In this document: one piece after another, positions 23,061 to 34,860 of the stretch
Layout: each line of letters starts with the position of its first letter
How positions within the stretch are numbered: the first letter of the stretch is position 1
NCBI RefSeq assembly: GCF_018873765.1
Contig: NC_057923.1
Span: forward strand, 59,266,593 to 59,330,592
Direction: 5' to 3'
Source of the DNA: Telopea speciosissima
Taxonomy: Eukaryota; Streptophyta; Magnoliopsida; Proteales; Proteaceae
Length of the DNA: 64,000 nt
Notes under the pieces: model-generated
The model's input: the letters and a program-made list of their open reading frames with translations, nothing else
Database searches by the model: none
What the model was told of the DNA's origin: nothing
Position numbers and translations under genes: made by a program

Positions 23061-23066
<6 letters not shown>

Positions 23067-23204
23067 GCACTCTCTCTCGCTTGCTGTACCAGTATTTATT
23101 GGGTGAAGAGAGATTCGAGAGGGTCCATATCCCTGCAGGCCTGCGGCCTGCACCACGTTTTTTAGCTGCGGCATTATCTGCCACGTGGCTTTCTAATATA
23201 CGCC

Positions 23205-23452
23205 TGTGTTTGGTATGCAATTTGTTTATTTTTGGTAAAAGTTTGGTATGCAATTTCGATTGGAGCGAAAAAAAGTAGAGAAGAATTGGATTTTAGAATG
23301 CGTTTTAAACTTAAAATCTATTATGAGAACGCATACTAGACCGTATTCTTAGAATAATTTGTATCTAAAATCTAAATGCATTTTGAAGCAAGCAATAGAG
23401 AAGAATTGGATTTCAGACCTAGAATCTATTCAAAAAAAGCATATCAAACACA
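23205..23452. mobile_element. MITE, TGTGTTTGGTATGC family, copy 1
   Basis: The left end TGTGTTTGGTATGC and right end GCATATCAAACACA are inverted repeats. The interior repeats AGAGAAGAATTGGATTT and AATCTATT motifs. A second, shorter member at 26581-26711 shares ends and inner motifs, which confirms a family. Target duplication is unclear. Confidence 0.65.
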
Positions 23453-24797
23453 ATTTTAAAAAAGAATTAGAGTATATCAGCTGAAATTGACAAAGATATC
23501 CTTACAAATTTGGAAATGGAAAAATTATATGTTTTTTTGATAAAATAGAAAAATATGTATTAGATAAATAAATCGATTTGAACATCGTCCCTAAGAGTTG
23601 TTTTTGACTATTAAGTTCTTGCCTTCACACAGCTCACTTATGGGCAATAGATGCAGATTGACCATTCTTTTTCATTATATATACGAAGGTAAAAGTTTTC
23701 ATCAAATGAGAAACATCATAAATAGTTAAGCTAATCCACCAATTGAAAATGAATCTCATCTTTAACGGTTCGGCTTTGATATGGGTTAGTACATGTAAAA
23801 AAAGTTCTTCGGACCATAATTAGTAAAAACGAGAACGGTAATAAAACGGAATATTACGGTACGGGTTTTAAACGGTAAAAAATTACAAACGGACGATCAA
23901 ATAAAACGGTCAAAAAAGCAGAGAACGGTAAAAAAACAGAAAATGGACGGTACGGATTTTAAACATTTATATTTCAAAAAAAAAAGAACCAAAAAAACGC
24001 CACTATTCTCATATAAATTGAGGAATTTTTATTTGAAATACATGCTTCTATTTTCGGTATCCATGCATTGACTTTAAGTTGAAGGTGATATCATGAAAAA
24101 TGTAGCCCTTCGAGTCATCTTTACGTCGGTGAAAGAATCAAGCCGATCAGAGTTCCGGGGAGAGAAATATGATCAGTTAAGTCAAAAGTTTAAAAAAATG
24201 CCAAAAAAAAAGGGAAACGTGTTTTAAACGTGTTTTAAATGCATTTAAAACAGGAATGCTTGCCGTTTGCCGTTTTTTACCGTACGTTTGGAAAGCATAT
24301 GGCAAAAAGTGTTTAAAACAAAGTTTTGAACGTGTTTTTGCTGACAGTGCTTCGGACCGACTGAAACTTAATTAGCCGTTTGGCATCCCTATTTATGCTT
24401 TTTTAACGGTGGATAATTCCACACCACACATTGTCAGTTTTCTAGTCTACAAACCAAAAGGTTTCCCATTTTAACCCCCCCCCCCTCCCCAAAAAAAAAA
24501 AAAAAAAAATCGTTTCATTGTTATTAAAACCCCTTTTTTTTTCTACATTGGATTTTGGGGTTGATAATTTTTTTGGATAATTTCCTAGATCTACAAGATA
24601 AGTGAAAGAAGTACAAAACAAGCTAGTAAAATTACAAGACAAAGTAAAGTATTATAAGACACAATCATTTGCAATTAATTGCAAATTTATGTTTTTTTTT
24701 TTTTTTTTTTGTGTGGGACAAGTAGCCCTAAGAAGAAAAGTTTATGACGTTTTAATTTGTGAGGTGTTGCTGGTTCTTGCCAACTAAGGTTTTAGTA
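23453..24797. other. Gene-free spacer with AACGGTAAAA-rich repeat
   Basis: No gene is seen. Between about 23830 and 24390 the sequence is dense in ACGGT, AAACGG and TTTTAAAC motifs. It ends in CGTTTGGCATCCCTA, which resembles the end of a hAT-type element; a matching left end was not found. Poly-C, poly-A and poly-T runs follow (24476-24540, 24690-24711). Confidence 0.4.
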
Positions 24798-24990
24798 ATC
24801 GGTATCAGGATCGGTTATGATATCAATCTGTGTTGGATGATTTTATCCCTAAATTTTAATAAAAATCTATTTTATTTATATTTTTACCCTTGGTCAATAT
24901 CCTTGGTTCGAGACTGTATCGGTCAAGAATCAATATCGATCTCCACTGATACCGTTATGAATCGTCGATATGGCCGATCCGATACCGATT
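24798..24990. mobile_element. GGTATCGG-type inverted-repeat element
   Basis: The arms AATCGGTATCAGGATCGG (24798-24815) and CCGATCCGATACCGATT (24974-24990) are inverted repeats. Related sequence rich in TATCGATAC/GGTATCGG occurs at 27995-28215, 52186-52335 and 57002-57102, so this is a dispersed family. No coding content. Confidence 0.6.
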
Positions 24991-25358
24991 CCTTGAACCA
25001 TGTTGCCAACTGAGAAACCATCTTGGTGTTATGTTGGATAATCATTGCATCACCCGCAAGTGACTTACCCAGTTACCCGACCAATTCAACGGTAAGAAAA
25101 AACCATATGAGGGTATTTGAGTAATTAAACACCTAATTTTTCATCATTTGATTTTCTTGGATGATGATATGCCCACAGGATGCATACCCATGGATTGTAA
25201 TGGTTGGGCTGGGCTGGGCCTTGACATAGTATATTGATGATCCCTTGTCATTTATTTCTTCACAGCTTTCATATGAGGATTTGTTTTTCTTTTCCTTTTT
25301 CTTTTTTGGTAGATCATATGAGGATTTGTCAGGAGCTCTATATTTGGAATTTAGCTCA

Positions 25359-25503
25359 TCTCCAGGGAGCCCTACATGCCCAGGATGCTGCCAGCCATTG
25401 GGCTGTGTCACACACATCCCTAGGCGTGCGCTAAGATGTGTGCAGCATAGCTCAGCCACTGGATGTCCCATGGGTGCGCCCTGGGCGCTGGGCTCCCTGG
25501 AGA
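25359..25503. mobile_element. GC-rich hairpin MITE
   Basis: A 145-bp block bounded by TCTCCAGGGAGCCC and its exact inverse GGGCTCCCTGGAGA. Inside are further imperfect pairings: ACATGCCCAGG against CCCTGGGCG, and TGTGTCACACACATC against GATGTGTGCAGC. No clear target duplication was found. Confidence 0.65.
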
Positions 25504-25611
25504 CGATCCTAATCCCTATATTTGCAACTTTTTTAGTGCAGATGGTATCTAGGAATGCTTTGGCACGGGTTACAATAACCAGAGATCCTAGGCTTGGGCC
25601 TTATTAGTCTT

Positions 25612-25790
25612 ATGGGAAAATGTTCTGCTGCAGGGTCCACACGCAGACACTGTGGGGGCAAAATGACCACCCCGCCTCCAATGAAAGGTGGAATTTCTGC
25701 TCCCGAGATACCAGAGCATGCTCTCATTGGCTGCCGCACGTGTGTGACCCCTGCGCTCCTCCATAGAGAACGCTCTCCTTTGTCATAGTT
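25612..25790. mobile_element. Possible degenerate hairpin MITE
   Basis: The left side GGGAAAATGTTCTGCTGCAGGG weakly mirrors the right side when reversed (AGGAGAGCGTTCTCTATGGAGG). The block carries the AAATGACCACCCCGCC motif that also marks the hairpins at 60.1-60.8 kb and, more weakly, 61.3 kb. It is probably an older member of the same group. Confidence 0.4.
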
Positions 25791-26580
25791 ACAACAGAGC
25801 ATATGAGTTTCACTTTATCCAAGCTCATAATCTGTCGAATTTTTATGGATTTGTTTATATGGTTCATGGGCTTAGATGAGTTTGAAGTTTTGGATACCTC
25901 ATCCAACATAAGCCCAAGAGAAGGGACATTGGGTTTTTGACAATTTGACCCGAACCCAGAGCCAGTCTTCTCCAGCAGTTTCACTGGGCCAATATTACCT
26001 GCTTAAGTGACTAGCCCATTTCAACTAGCCATAAGTAGAGCTCTCAATGGGTCAGATCTTAACCCAGATCCAAGCCCAGCCCATTTATGTCAGTTCCAAA
26101 ACTAGGCAGAGCCTGCTCCAATTAAGACCCAACCCAATTAAGATAGAAAATACATTTAAGAATGTGTATATTAAGTATATCATATCATATCATATTAAAT
26201 ACATGATTTTTATATATAATAATAAAAATTATTAGGGTAATAATATATTTTTTTCATAGATTAATAACTTTAGATAAAATTTTCAGATATCCGATCATCG
26301 GATTAATAATCGGATAAAAAAACTGATAAGATTCCAGAGATCTGTGTGGGATTAGTAATTTTATTTTAATCCTCTAATTAACAATCAGATTCATATTTGA
26401 ATATTCCTCAATCAATCCTGAGACCACCCTGTTGACAGCCCTTTGCCATAAGTCTATCAAATGGGATGAACACAATCCAAAATCCAAATTAGGCTTAACA
26501 GAAGGGGTTCGCACACTTAACTCTCTTCATCGTTGTCGACTTGTTTATACAAAAGTTTGGAGTTTTGGGTAAAATAGGGT

Positions 26581-26711
26581 TGTGTTTGGTATGCATTCTT
26601 GGAATAGATTCTGGGTCTAGAATGCATTCTGAAGTGAAAAATTAGAGAAGAATTAAGTTCTAAAATGTGTTCTAGATGCATAATCTATTCCGAAAAAGCA
26701 TACCAAACACC
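26581..26711. mobile_element. MITE, TGTGTTTGGTATGC family, copy 2
   Basis: The ends TGTGTTTGGTATGCATTC and GCATACCAAACACC pair as inverted repeats, with inner GGAATAGATT/AATCTATTCC also pairing. It belongs with the element at 23205-23452. Confidence 0.7.
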
Positions 26712-27004
26712 ATTATTTTTTTAGTCCCTTTATTAAGTTCCCCCTTATAACATTAATTTGCATATATGCATACTACTATTCAACCACTCGAACTGTAATT
26801 TAGAGGTTAACTATTGAATAGCTTTGTGCCATCTCTAATAGGTATCTGTCAAGTTTGTATGACCTATCATGTATAGGTTTTTCCTCTTGACTTTCCCTAA
26901 TCTATACTTTCCAAACTTATTTTGGACCTTGTGTAATGATATATGTTATTGATATATCTAAATAACTCAAATTAAAAAAGTTTGGTAAACTAATTACCAA
27001 TTGG

Positions 27005-27095
27005 GAATGTAGTTGTGGCTCAATGGCTATTGTTATTGAACTTGGCCAGCTTATAGATACCATGTTGCACCATGTTTAATTCCTATGTTGAAAAA
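27005..27095 (+). mobile_element. tRNA-derived SINE head (possible)
   Basis: GTAGTTGTGGCTCAATGGC resembles an RNA polymerase III A box, and CATGTTTAATTCCTATG about 55 bp later resembles a B box. The order and spacing suit a tRNA-derived SINE promoter; the rest of the element is not recognisable. Confidence 0.35.
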
Positions 27096-27994
27096 GAAAG
27101 TACATTTTGTGCTTACCCTCACTTCCTCGTTAAATATGTGGGTCTCGCATCTTCCTCCTTAATAAATATATTATTTCATATTTCGTTTTTTATTATTAGC
27201 TTGACATATAAGATGTCGATATAAGCAGGGCAATATGTCATTTTCAAATATGATGGGTAGATGACCCTAACACAGCTAATGAAAGTCCTAAACAATTAAG
27301 GCCTGAGTTAAGCATATCATGTGACTGGCGTTTTCAATCTATGATTTATATCTTTATTCAAATTAAAGAGCCCCGGGTTCTCAATTTTCAGCCTTCTTTA
27401 CCAAGAGTCTTCTTCAGTCAAAATATGTCTACACTTGGGACACCAACCAATAGAGGCGTGGATTGATAGTGTTTCAAAATAAGTCTAAGAGATACTTGTT
27501 AGCCATGGCATTGTTTTAAGGTTCTGCATGATATTCACTTTTGTATTTCTAAATTTCAAAACTTTGTTCTTAAGAAGTGTGATATTACTATTGTAGGTTT
27601 AGTTCACTATCTATCCAGGCAAGCTAGGTTAGAAAGGTAGAGTTTTTTTCGATCTTCATCAAAATTAAAGGTAGAGGTTCTCGATGTCTAAGAATGCTCA
27701 TGAAATTATATTCTTCTTATTTTTATAAATAAAAATAAAAATTGAAGTCCCATGACTATCAACTTATCAAAAAAACCAAGAATGGTGGTGTTAAATTAAA
27801 GTCTATAATCCATCTAGAAAAAGTTGACTTTTCAACTAATTTTCAAACCCTAGTAGAAAAAGGTTTCCCATGATGGCCATTGTGCTATAATCCTCTCACA
27901 TGATTCTTCTTTATTGTTTTCTCCTTTTTACCATAATTATATGGATTTCATATAAATGATACGTACTACCATATTACCATTAGACTGCATGCAT

Positions 27995-28215
27995 GATTTG
28001 AGGTATTGGTATTGGATTGTTTGTATTGGTATTGCTAACCACTGATCCCAATACTGTGTTCATATAGTATCGTTACACCAATATCGATGTAACGATACAA
28101 ACCAAATATTAAATAGTAAAAACCCCATTTTTCCCTAAAATCAAAGGCAAATATGTCCGATCCGTATCGATAGTGTATCGACTGATACCTAATACGATAT
28201 CATACACTAAAACTA
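27995..28215. mobile_element. GGTATCGG-type repeat copy
   Basis: Rich in TATTGGTATTG, ACCAATATCGATGTAACGAT and CCGATCCGTATCGATAG. It shares these motifs with the clearer inverted-repeat element at 24798-24990. The ends are degenerate. Confidence 0.4.
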
Positions 28216-29730
28216 TGTGTGAGTGGGTGATTCTTTATAGTAGTGTCATGGGAACCCTCTCATATTGTATATTATGACCAAAAAAAAAAATTGAAAGATA
28301 GTGTTGTCCTATGCCCAGACATAGAGGAACATGAAATGATCGTCTCACCCCCTAAAAAAAATAGAAATCCCACACCCATTGCCCCATTGCCAGAACCCTC
28401 TCCCATATTTATTTTATACTAAGAAATGGATACAAGGGGCGGTGCCATTTATTAAAAGAAAACGATTTAGACACCATGACCATGCGGCAGATCTTTAGGA
28501 CCGTGCAGAGAAGAGGTTTTTTTTATCTTTTTTTTCCAATGAAACCGTGTAGAGAAGGATATCATTCATAATTGGGATGAAAACATGGAAAACATCAAAA
28601 TCTCCATTGGGACTTGAGTGCGGCAGTGAGAGAGAGAAGCAAGGTTTAACTGTTGAGCAAAGACTGCATGAGCATTTCCATGAGAAGCGTTTAGTGTTGT
28701 TTTGTGTGAGCTGACGATTGTTATTTATTATGGCCGTTGAGGCTTGAGAGGTGGCAACATCCGAAACTTTAATTGCAGACACCCAACCCAAGCAACTCCC
28801 CATCACTCTTTACTGTTTTCCTTCTTTCGGTTCTCAATTATTCTCTCAGCAACTCTTTAGAAATGTGAACTGTGATTGAAACACCAAAATGTACACAAAT
28901 TGATTGAAAGGTCAGTTTTTCTCAGAGACTCAGATAGCCAAACCAGAAATTCCAACTTGGGTTTGCTCTCTTTATTGTCTGCTTTTTGTCTTTTTGATTT
29001 GATAAACTACCCATCTGGTCCGGTGACCACAATGCCCTTTCTACCGACTTAAAATCTTTGAAACTGTTTGTGAGTTTTGTCTCTGACTTGCAATCTTGAA
29101 ACTTCTGTCGGTGTGGTTTTGGGCTGAGAAGAATCCAGAAGAATAGTGATTAAGTCCACCGAAATTGATTTCAGCGCTTTGAAGTGTCCGCCACGGAATT
29201 TGTTTTTTTTTTCTTTTTTACTTTTATTTGATTTCCTCACGCATCGTTGTTTAGTTTGGTTGGGTAGATGACCAAAATTGAAAACAGTGTCTTTCAAGCA
29301 ATGATTGAATGTTTTTCTTCATTTCTGCTAGGATTTGATGGAAATATAGAAAACCCAATTTAGAGGAAACTTTGAAATCTTCTATTGTTTATATTCTGTG
29401 GTAGAAGAGAATTAGCGATTGGTGAAAGGATTAGCTCTGGTTTTGGTGGAATAGTCACCAATAAAGAACGATCTTGCTGTTTGTGACGATTCTCGAAAGG
29501 CAGTAAGGCTAGAGGACTGCTTTGGGGTGAGTTAAACCCATATAAATATCAGACTTGGTCGTTACCGAAATCTGTAAAAGCTCAACGAAATCGATGCTGA
29601 TCTCTTAGCGGTGATAACTCAATTTTTGCACCTTTAAAGGAACCCTCAAAGAAAAAGATCCTTTTGATGCTTGTGAGGGTTAGAATTCATAGTTCATTGT
29701 GTTATTTTGGGTTTGGTTCTACTGTAGAAA

Positions 29731-32700
29731 ATGGTTGGAAGTGTTGAATCGGTAGCCATTAACTTGTATTCAAATGGGTCTGTTCATAACTCAAATGGTG
29801 TGGAAAAAAAGCTTGATGAACTCCGTTCCCTCTTGGGCAAGGCGGAAGGTGATCTGCTCAAGATTGTCGGCGTTGGAGCGGGTGCTTGGGGTAGTGTTTT
29901 TGCAGCCATGCTTCAAGACAGCTATGGTTGTCTTCGAGAGAAGGTTCAGATCAGGATATGGAGAAGGCCTGGCAGATCAGTTGATAGAGCCACTGCAGAA
30001 CATCTCTTTGAAGTGATCAATTCAAGGGAGGATGTATTGAGGCGTCTGATCAGGCGTTGTGCATACTTGAAATACGTTGAAGCAAGATTAGGTGACAGGA
30101 CACTATATGCAGATGAGATTTTGAGAGATGGGTTCTGCTTGAACATGATTGACACACCAATTTGTCCTATGAAAGTTGTAACCAACTTACAAGAGGCTGT
30201 GTGGGATGCTGATATTGTGATAAATGGGTTGCCATCAACCGAAACCCGTGAGGTTTTTGAAGAGATCAGTAGGTATTGGAAGGAGAGAATCACTGTTCCC
30301 ATCATCATTTCTCTGTCCAAGGGTATAGAGGCTGCATTGGAGTCTGTCCCGCACATAGTAACTCCCACACAGATGATTAATCGGGCAAGTAAGACCTCTT
30401 CTTTTCTAAATTTCATCATTGTTATTCTTTACTTTCCAGATCTTTGGTTCCCATGAATGATTTGGTTACCCATTTTTGATGTGCTCCCATTTTAAGATCC
30501 TTTATTGAATTTGTTTGACGAACACAAGTTAATTGGCTCTCTGTTTCTTTTTGCAAGAACAGACGAAGTTCTTCTCATGGTGTCGGTGTCTGATTTTGTT
30601 AATACCCCTTGTTTAAGTCTAGCAGTAGTCTGGAATGTCTGAATGAATAATCCTGAAGACTGATGTATGTGTGTCTATCTCAATACAAGTTAGAAGTAGA
30701 CGGGCAAGAAAACAAAGAAAAAAAAAGAAGCTTAGTATCAGAAATGATAAAATTGACTCCATGCCATCGCTTCGGTGATGTAGATCGAAATATAAAGAAA
30801 AAAAGGCCAAAACACTGTTCACAATACTGTTCATGTGAACATGTCACAGTTCATACTTGCCTTGTGTGGGGCTGCTTTTTAGAAGATCTTGTGGGCCCAT
30901 CAAGTGGATAAAGATTCTATCCTAATGCTGTCATAGTTTCGTTTCTATTTTCAGTTTTAGAAAGAATATTTGTTATTTCATTTAGTTACTTCTAATTTCA
31001 GTTTGTTACTATTTTTGTTTTTTGGAGTTTCTATTTTGATGTGTGGCAGCTAGATTTATAGGAAGTTTCTATTTTGGTTGTAAGCTACTTGGTAGCAAGC
31101 ACTTTCTTCTGTTTTGGGTTCAACCCTTGAGTCTATATAATGTAATGCCCTTAGAGACCTCCACACAATTTAATGAATGAAGTTATGTTGTTGTTTTGCA
31201 ATTCATTGTCCTGGGAGAGACTGAGAAGGGTGAGATGCCCAGGCTGAGATAGCTGTGGATGAGAGACCCAAGGCTGAGAGAGCCATCTATCCCTATCCCT
31301 CCTCCGTCTATTTATCCCTCTTCTGCTACCTTTTATCTTCTTTTATTTTCCAATCAAGTTGGTGTTTGGTGTTCTGCTGCAACCTATCATTGATTCTATT
31401 GTAGAGTGGTTCTTAGTTGAGCTACTCCTACATTATTCGGAGGTAATGTCAAATGTAGCATTTCTAGATCCTGATGGTGGTAGTCAATGCATGGGAGGGG
31501 AAAGCAAAGGTTTGGTGGCTAGGATCAAGAACACAACATTGGGTGGTAAGTTAATGGATGTCAGCCTCTGTTGGATGAGTGGATTCGATAATATTAATTA
31601 GAGACATTTTCCATCTACCATAGGGTCTCCTACTTGCTGCATGCGAAGTTGTTAAAAAAGAGAACCAATGCTTCTCCAATTTCAATTACAGAAATGCTAA
31701 GGAGGCCCTAGGCCATGGTGTACCCCATGTGGGACAATAGGCAAAGATTCATTGAAGTAATGACAATAATCAAGAATTCTGTTGATTAATATCCCTTGAG
31801 CAGCTTATTGTGCTGCTAACAGAAGCATTTAATATTTTAGCAACTTCATGTAATGAAAACTGCCTATCTGATCAACAGAAGAGAAATTTCCTGTCTTCTT
31901 CACAGTGCCACCCCAAGAATAAATCATTTTCGTGTAATTAATTCCACACTTTTTGTCCTTCCCTTGGTATTTTTCATCTTTCATCACACTAGGCAGGGGA
32001 ATTTGTTTCTTTTATTTTCTTTCCTTTGCTTGTTAATTCTGTAAGTTTTGTCCCTCTTGTTTCTCGTTTACCTTCTCTTTTCCTTCTAACCTGAGTAGAA
32101 AAATGTACCTTGCAGCTGGAGTGCCCATGGAGAACATTCTTTACCTTGGAGGACCAAACATTGCCTCAGAGGTCTACAACAAGGAGTATGCTAATGCTCG
32201 CATATGTGGAGCTGAAAAGTGGAGGAAACCTCTGGCTAGGTTTTTGAGGCAACCTCATTTCACTGTGTGGGATAACAGCGACCTTGTCACTCATGAAGTT
32301 ATGGGTGGCTTGAAGAATGTCTATGCTATTGGAGCTGGTAAGGTTTCAGTCTGTAATTATTCATGACAGGACTTACCTAATAATGAACCAAAAATTTTTG
32401 TCGGGGGGGGGGGGGGGAGTTAGGGGTTGGTTTAAAACTGAACCAAAGTTCGTAGAGAAGTCAAGTTGGTTTTTTTTGGGTGTGGGGATTAATCTGTTTC
32501 TCTGGGACAGGATTCATTTACCCAACCTTAAGTAGATGGTATGAGGTATAATATTGTTGTCTTAAGTAGATAACTCTTGCACTTTTATTTTCTCTCAGGA
32601 TTGGCCATGAACCCCATTCTTTGTTCCTGTTCACATCTGTGGATAGAACATTTCCTTTCCTGTATGGGAAGGAGAATATGAATCTTCTGATGTGATGCTG

Positions 32701-34860
32701 CCTGCAACAGATCTGGCTACTCATGCAAATTCTTTATTTATCTCTCTTACATGATGCCTTTGAACTTCTCATGGTTTCTTTCTTCGAACATGACAGAGAT
32801 GGTGATGTTTGCAGGGAGGGACAAGATCCATTACTCAGTACCCATCCATACCATGTACACAGAGGGCTTTATTGTTGGCATGTGCTACCAGTAGTTGTAG
32901 TTACTTGTTCAAACTGTTGGTGTACCTCTTCCCTAAGAGATGGTGATGTTTGCAGGGAGGGACAAGGTCCATTACTCAGTACCCATCCATACCATGTACA
33001 CACACAGCTTTATTGTTGGCATGTGCTACCAGTAGTTGTAGTTACTTGTTCAACCTGTTGGTGTACCTCTTCCCTAAGAGTTGGGGTTGGAAAATCACAA
33101 GGCATGTTGAATTTAGAACCCTCTGTACTATACCCAACCCAGCCTGAACTGATCCAACCCTGACTTGATCCAATCCATCTTGTTCTTGGCCTCTGGGTAT
33201 TTTCTGAAACCAACCATCCGATTCACAAAAAAAATTCTAGTCTTTAGTATGAATATTGCAAATCTGAAGTTCTATTAAATGAACGTTTATTGAGATTTGA
33301 ATTATTACTGTGTCCAATAAACCAATTTTTGGGAAGAAATATTATTCAGACTTGACCCTATACGATCATTATTTTTATTTTTAGTTTTTGAATTGGTTAA
33401 ACAGGAATGGTTGCTGCCCTAACCAATGAGAGCGCTACCAGCAAATCAGTATATTTTGCTCACTGTACATCAGAGATGATATTTATTACTCATCTGTTAA
33501 CGGAAGAACCTGAGAAGCTTGCAGGGCCTTTGCTAGCTGACACTTATGTAACCCTGTTGAAAGGTCGTAATGCATGGTATGGCCAAATGTTAGCCAAGGG
33601 GGAATTAAGCCTAGATATGGGTGATAGCATCAAGGGCAAGGGAATGATTCAGGTATGGATTCCGATGCTAGTATTCTCTTGAGTGCTTCAATTCACATGA
33701 TATGATGTGTCAATCTTGGACATGTTAAGGCTTAAGAGTGATGACATATATAAAAGGATAAACATTCTAGTTCATAAACAACATTTTGACCGAAAAAAAT
33801 ATTTATAATGTGGTGTTCTATTGGCAGACTATGGATGGATGCTATCATATGTATGGAATCCAGGATAGACACTCTGGATGGTTGATTACTTTTTTACCAA
33901 AAGAGTTCTTCGTGTTTATGTTCATATTAAGAAGTCATGATTACTAATCCATAAGTGGCCCTTAATCATCCATCAGGTGTCTTTTGTAAATAGTAGTGTG
34001 TCAAACTTTCATTTGGTATAGTAGCCGCTAACAAGATGCAAAAATGCAAATGAAGTATTTGTTGAGAAATATTGACCTAGTCCTACCAGGTACATTAACA
34101 TGGGAAGTTAAAGGTAATAGAATCTTTATTACACAACCATGCCATGCCACTTAATTGTGATTTACCTGGATGAGTTTTCTTGGATTTTGAGTTACAAAAG
34201 TAACCTACACTGTTAGGAAATTGTGCCAACTTGGCTACTTGTCTAGGTTTAAAAGTTCTGGACATCATTGGGCTCAGGCAAATTTATACTGTGTACCACA
34301 TCCTCAAGCTCTTTGTTGTGTACATGGGCACCTGCATTCTTTTTCCTTCCCCCCCCCCCCCCCAGCCAAAATGCTTACTCTGTCCTGTTTTGCTTAGGGA
34401 GTATCTGCTGTGGGAGCATTCTACGAGCTGCTAAGTCAGGCCAGCTTAAGTGTCTTCCATCCTGAAGAGAACAAGCCTGTTGCCCCTGTTGAACTGTGTC
34501 CCATCTTGAAGACACTTTACAAAATACTAATCAAAAGGTAAAATGAGCTCATTCGTGGGGAACAATCTTATTAATAAACCTGTATTCCTGAGATGTAGAT
34601 ACGATGGAAAATTTTGTGGGACATGATTGCCTCCGGTTGAATATTTATGGCCAATTATCTGAGTTTGTCAACACATAGTTGGCTGGGTACTCCACCAGTG
34701 TATCTGACCAAGTGTTTGGTCTATTTGAATTTATAGGGAGCTGCCATCACAGGCCATCCTTCAAGCATTGAGAGATGAAACCATGAATGATCCTCGTGAG
34801 CGTATTGAGATAGCACAGAGCCATGCCTTCTACAGACCTTCTCTCCTTGGGCAACCTTGA
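29731..34860 (+). CDS. GPDHC1: Glycerol-3-phosphate dehydrogenase (NAD+), cytosolic type, 5 exons
   Basis: This enzyme interconverts dihydroxyacetone phosphate and glycerol 3-phosphate with NADH, supplying glycerolipid backbones and taking part in cytosolic redox shuttling. Exons: 29731-30388, 32116-32337, 33405-33652, 34398-34537, 34737-34860. All introns are GT-AG and phases agree; the sum of 1392 bp codes 463 aa, matching plant cytosolic GPDHs (about 462 aa). The N-terminus [20 protein letters not shown] is typical. The NAD-binding loop GVGAGAWG is at residues 47-54. The conserved [12 protein letters not shown] block carries the likely catalytic lysine at about 286. The C-terminus is [13 protein letters not shown]. 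No transit peptide is seen. The gene is divergent from the S-formylglutathione hydrolase gene 6.8 kb away. AATAAA at 35122 is a plausible polyadenylation signal. Intron 1 carries LTR-like DNA and intron 2 a tandem duplication; neither touches splice sites. Confidence 0.97.
30800..31345 (+). repeat. LTR-like insertion in G3P dehydrogenase intron 1
   Basis: This stretch has LTR-like order: a GTTCACAATACTGTTCATGT start, pyrimidine/AT-rich body, TATATAATG at 31133, an AATGAATGAAG polyadenylation-like site and a GAGACTGAGAAGG segment. The CTGTTCATGTGAACA motif is shared with the LTR of the fossil at 44322-47095. There is no coding content and the borders are uncertain, so a solo LTR is only a suggestion. 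Confidence 0.35.
32795..33076. repeat. Two-copy tandem duplication, period 141 bp, in G3P dehydrogenase intron 2
   Basis: AGAGATGGTGATGTTTGCAG begins copies at 32795 and 32936, and the match continues with only a few differences to about 33076. Because 141 is divisible by three, it yields a fake repeated open frame of 146 codons. It lies wholly within an intron. Confidence 0.92.

Larger units (their letters stand above)
25791..29730. other. Gene-free spacer upstream of the G3P dehydrogenase gene
   Basis: AT-rich DNA with dispersed repeats: a MITE at 26581-26711, a tRNA-like SINE piece at about 27005-27095 and a GGTATCGG-family copy at 27995-28215. No gene is recognisable. The last kilobase before 29731 is presumably promoter and leader of the dehydrogenase gene. 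A donor-like GGGGTGAGT at 29524 and an acceptor-like CTACTGTAG just before the start codon would allow a short leader intron, which is inference only. Confidence 0.45.

Noticed and set aside
22839-23278. Serine/leucine-rich open frames on both strands
   Set aside because: They are translations of the CT microsatellite at the S-formylglutathione hydrolase leader.
32723-33163. Open frame of 146 codons with internal repeat
   Set aside because: It is produced by a 141-bp tandem duplication within an intron; no protein family fits.
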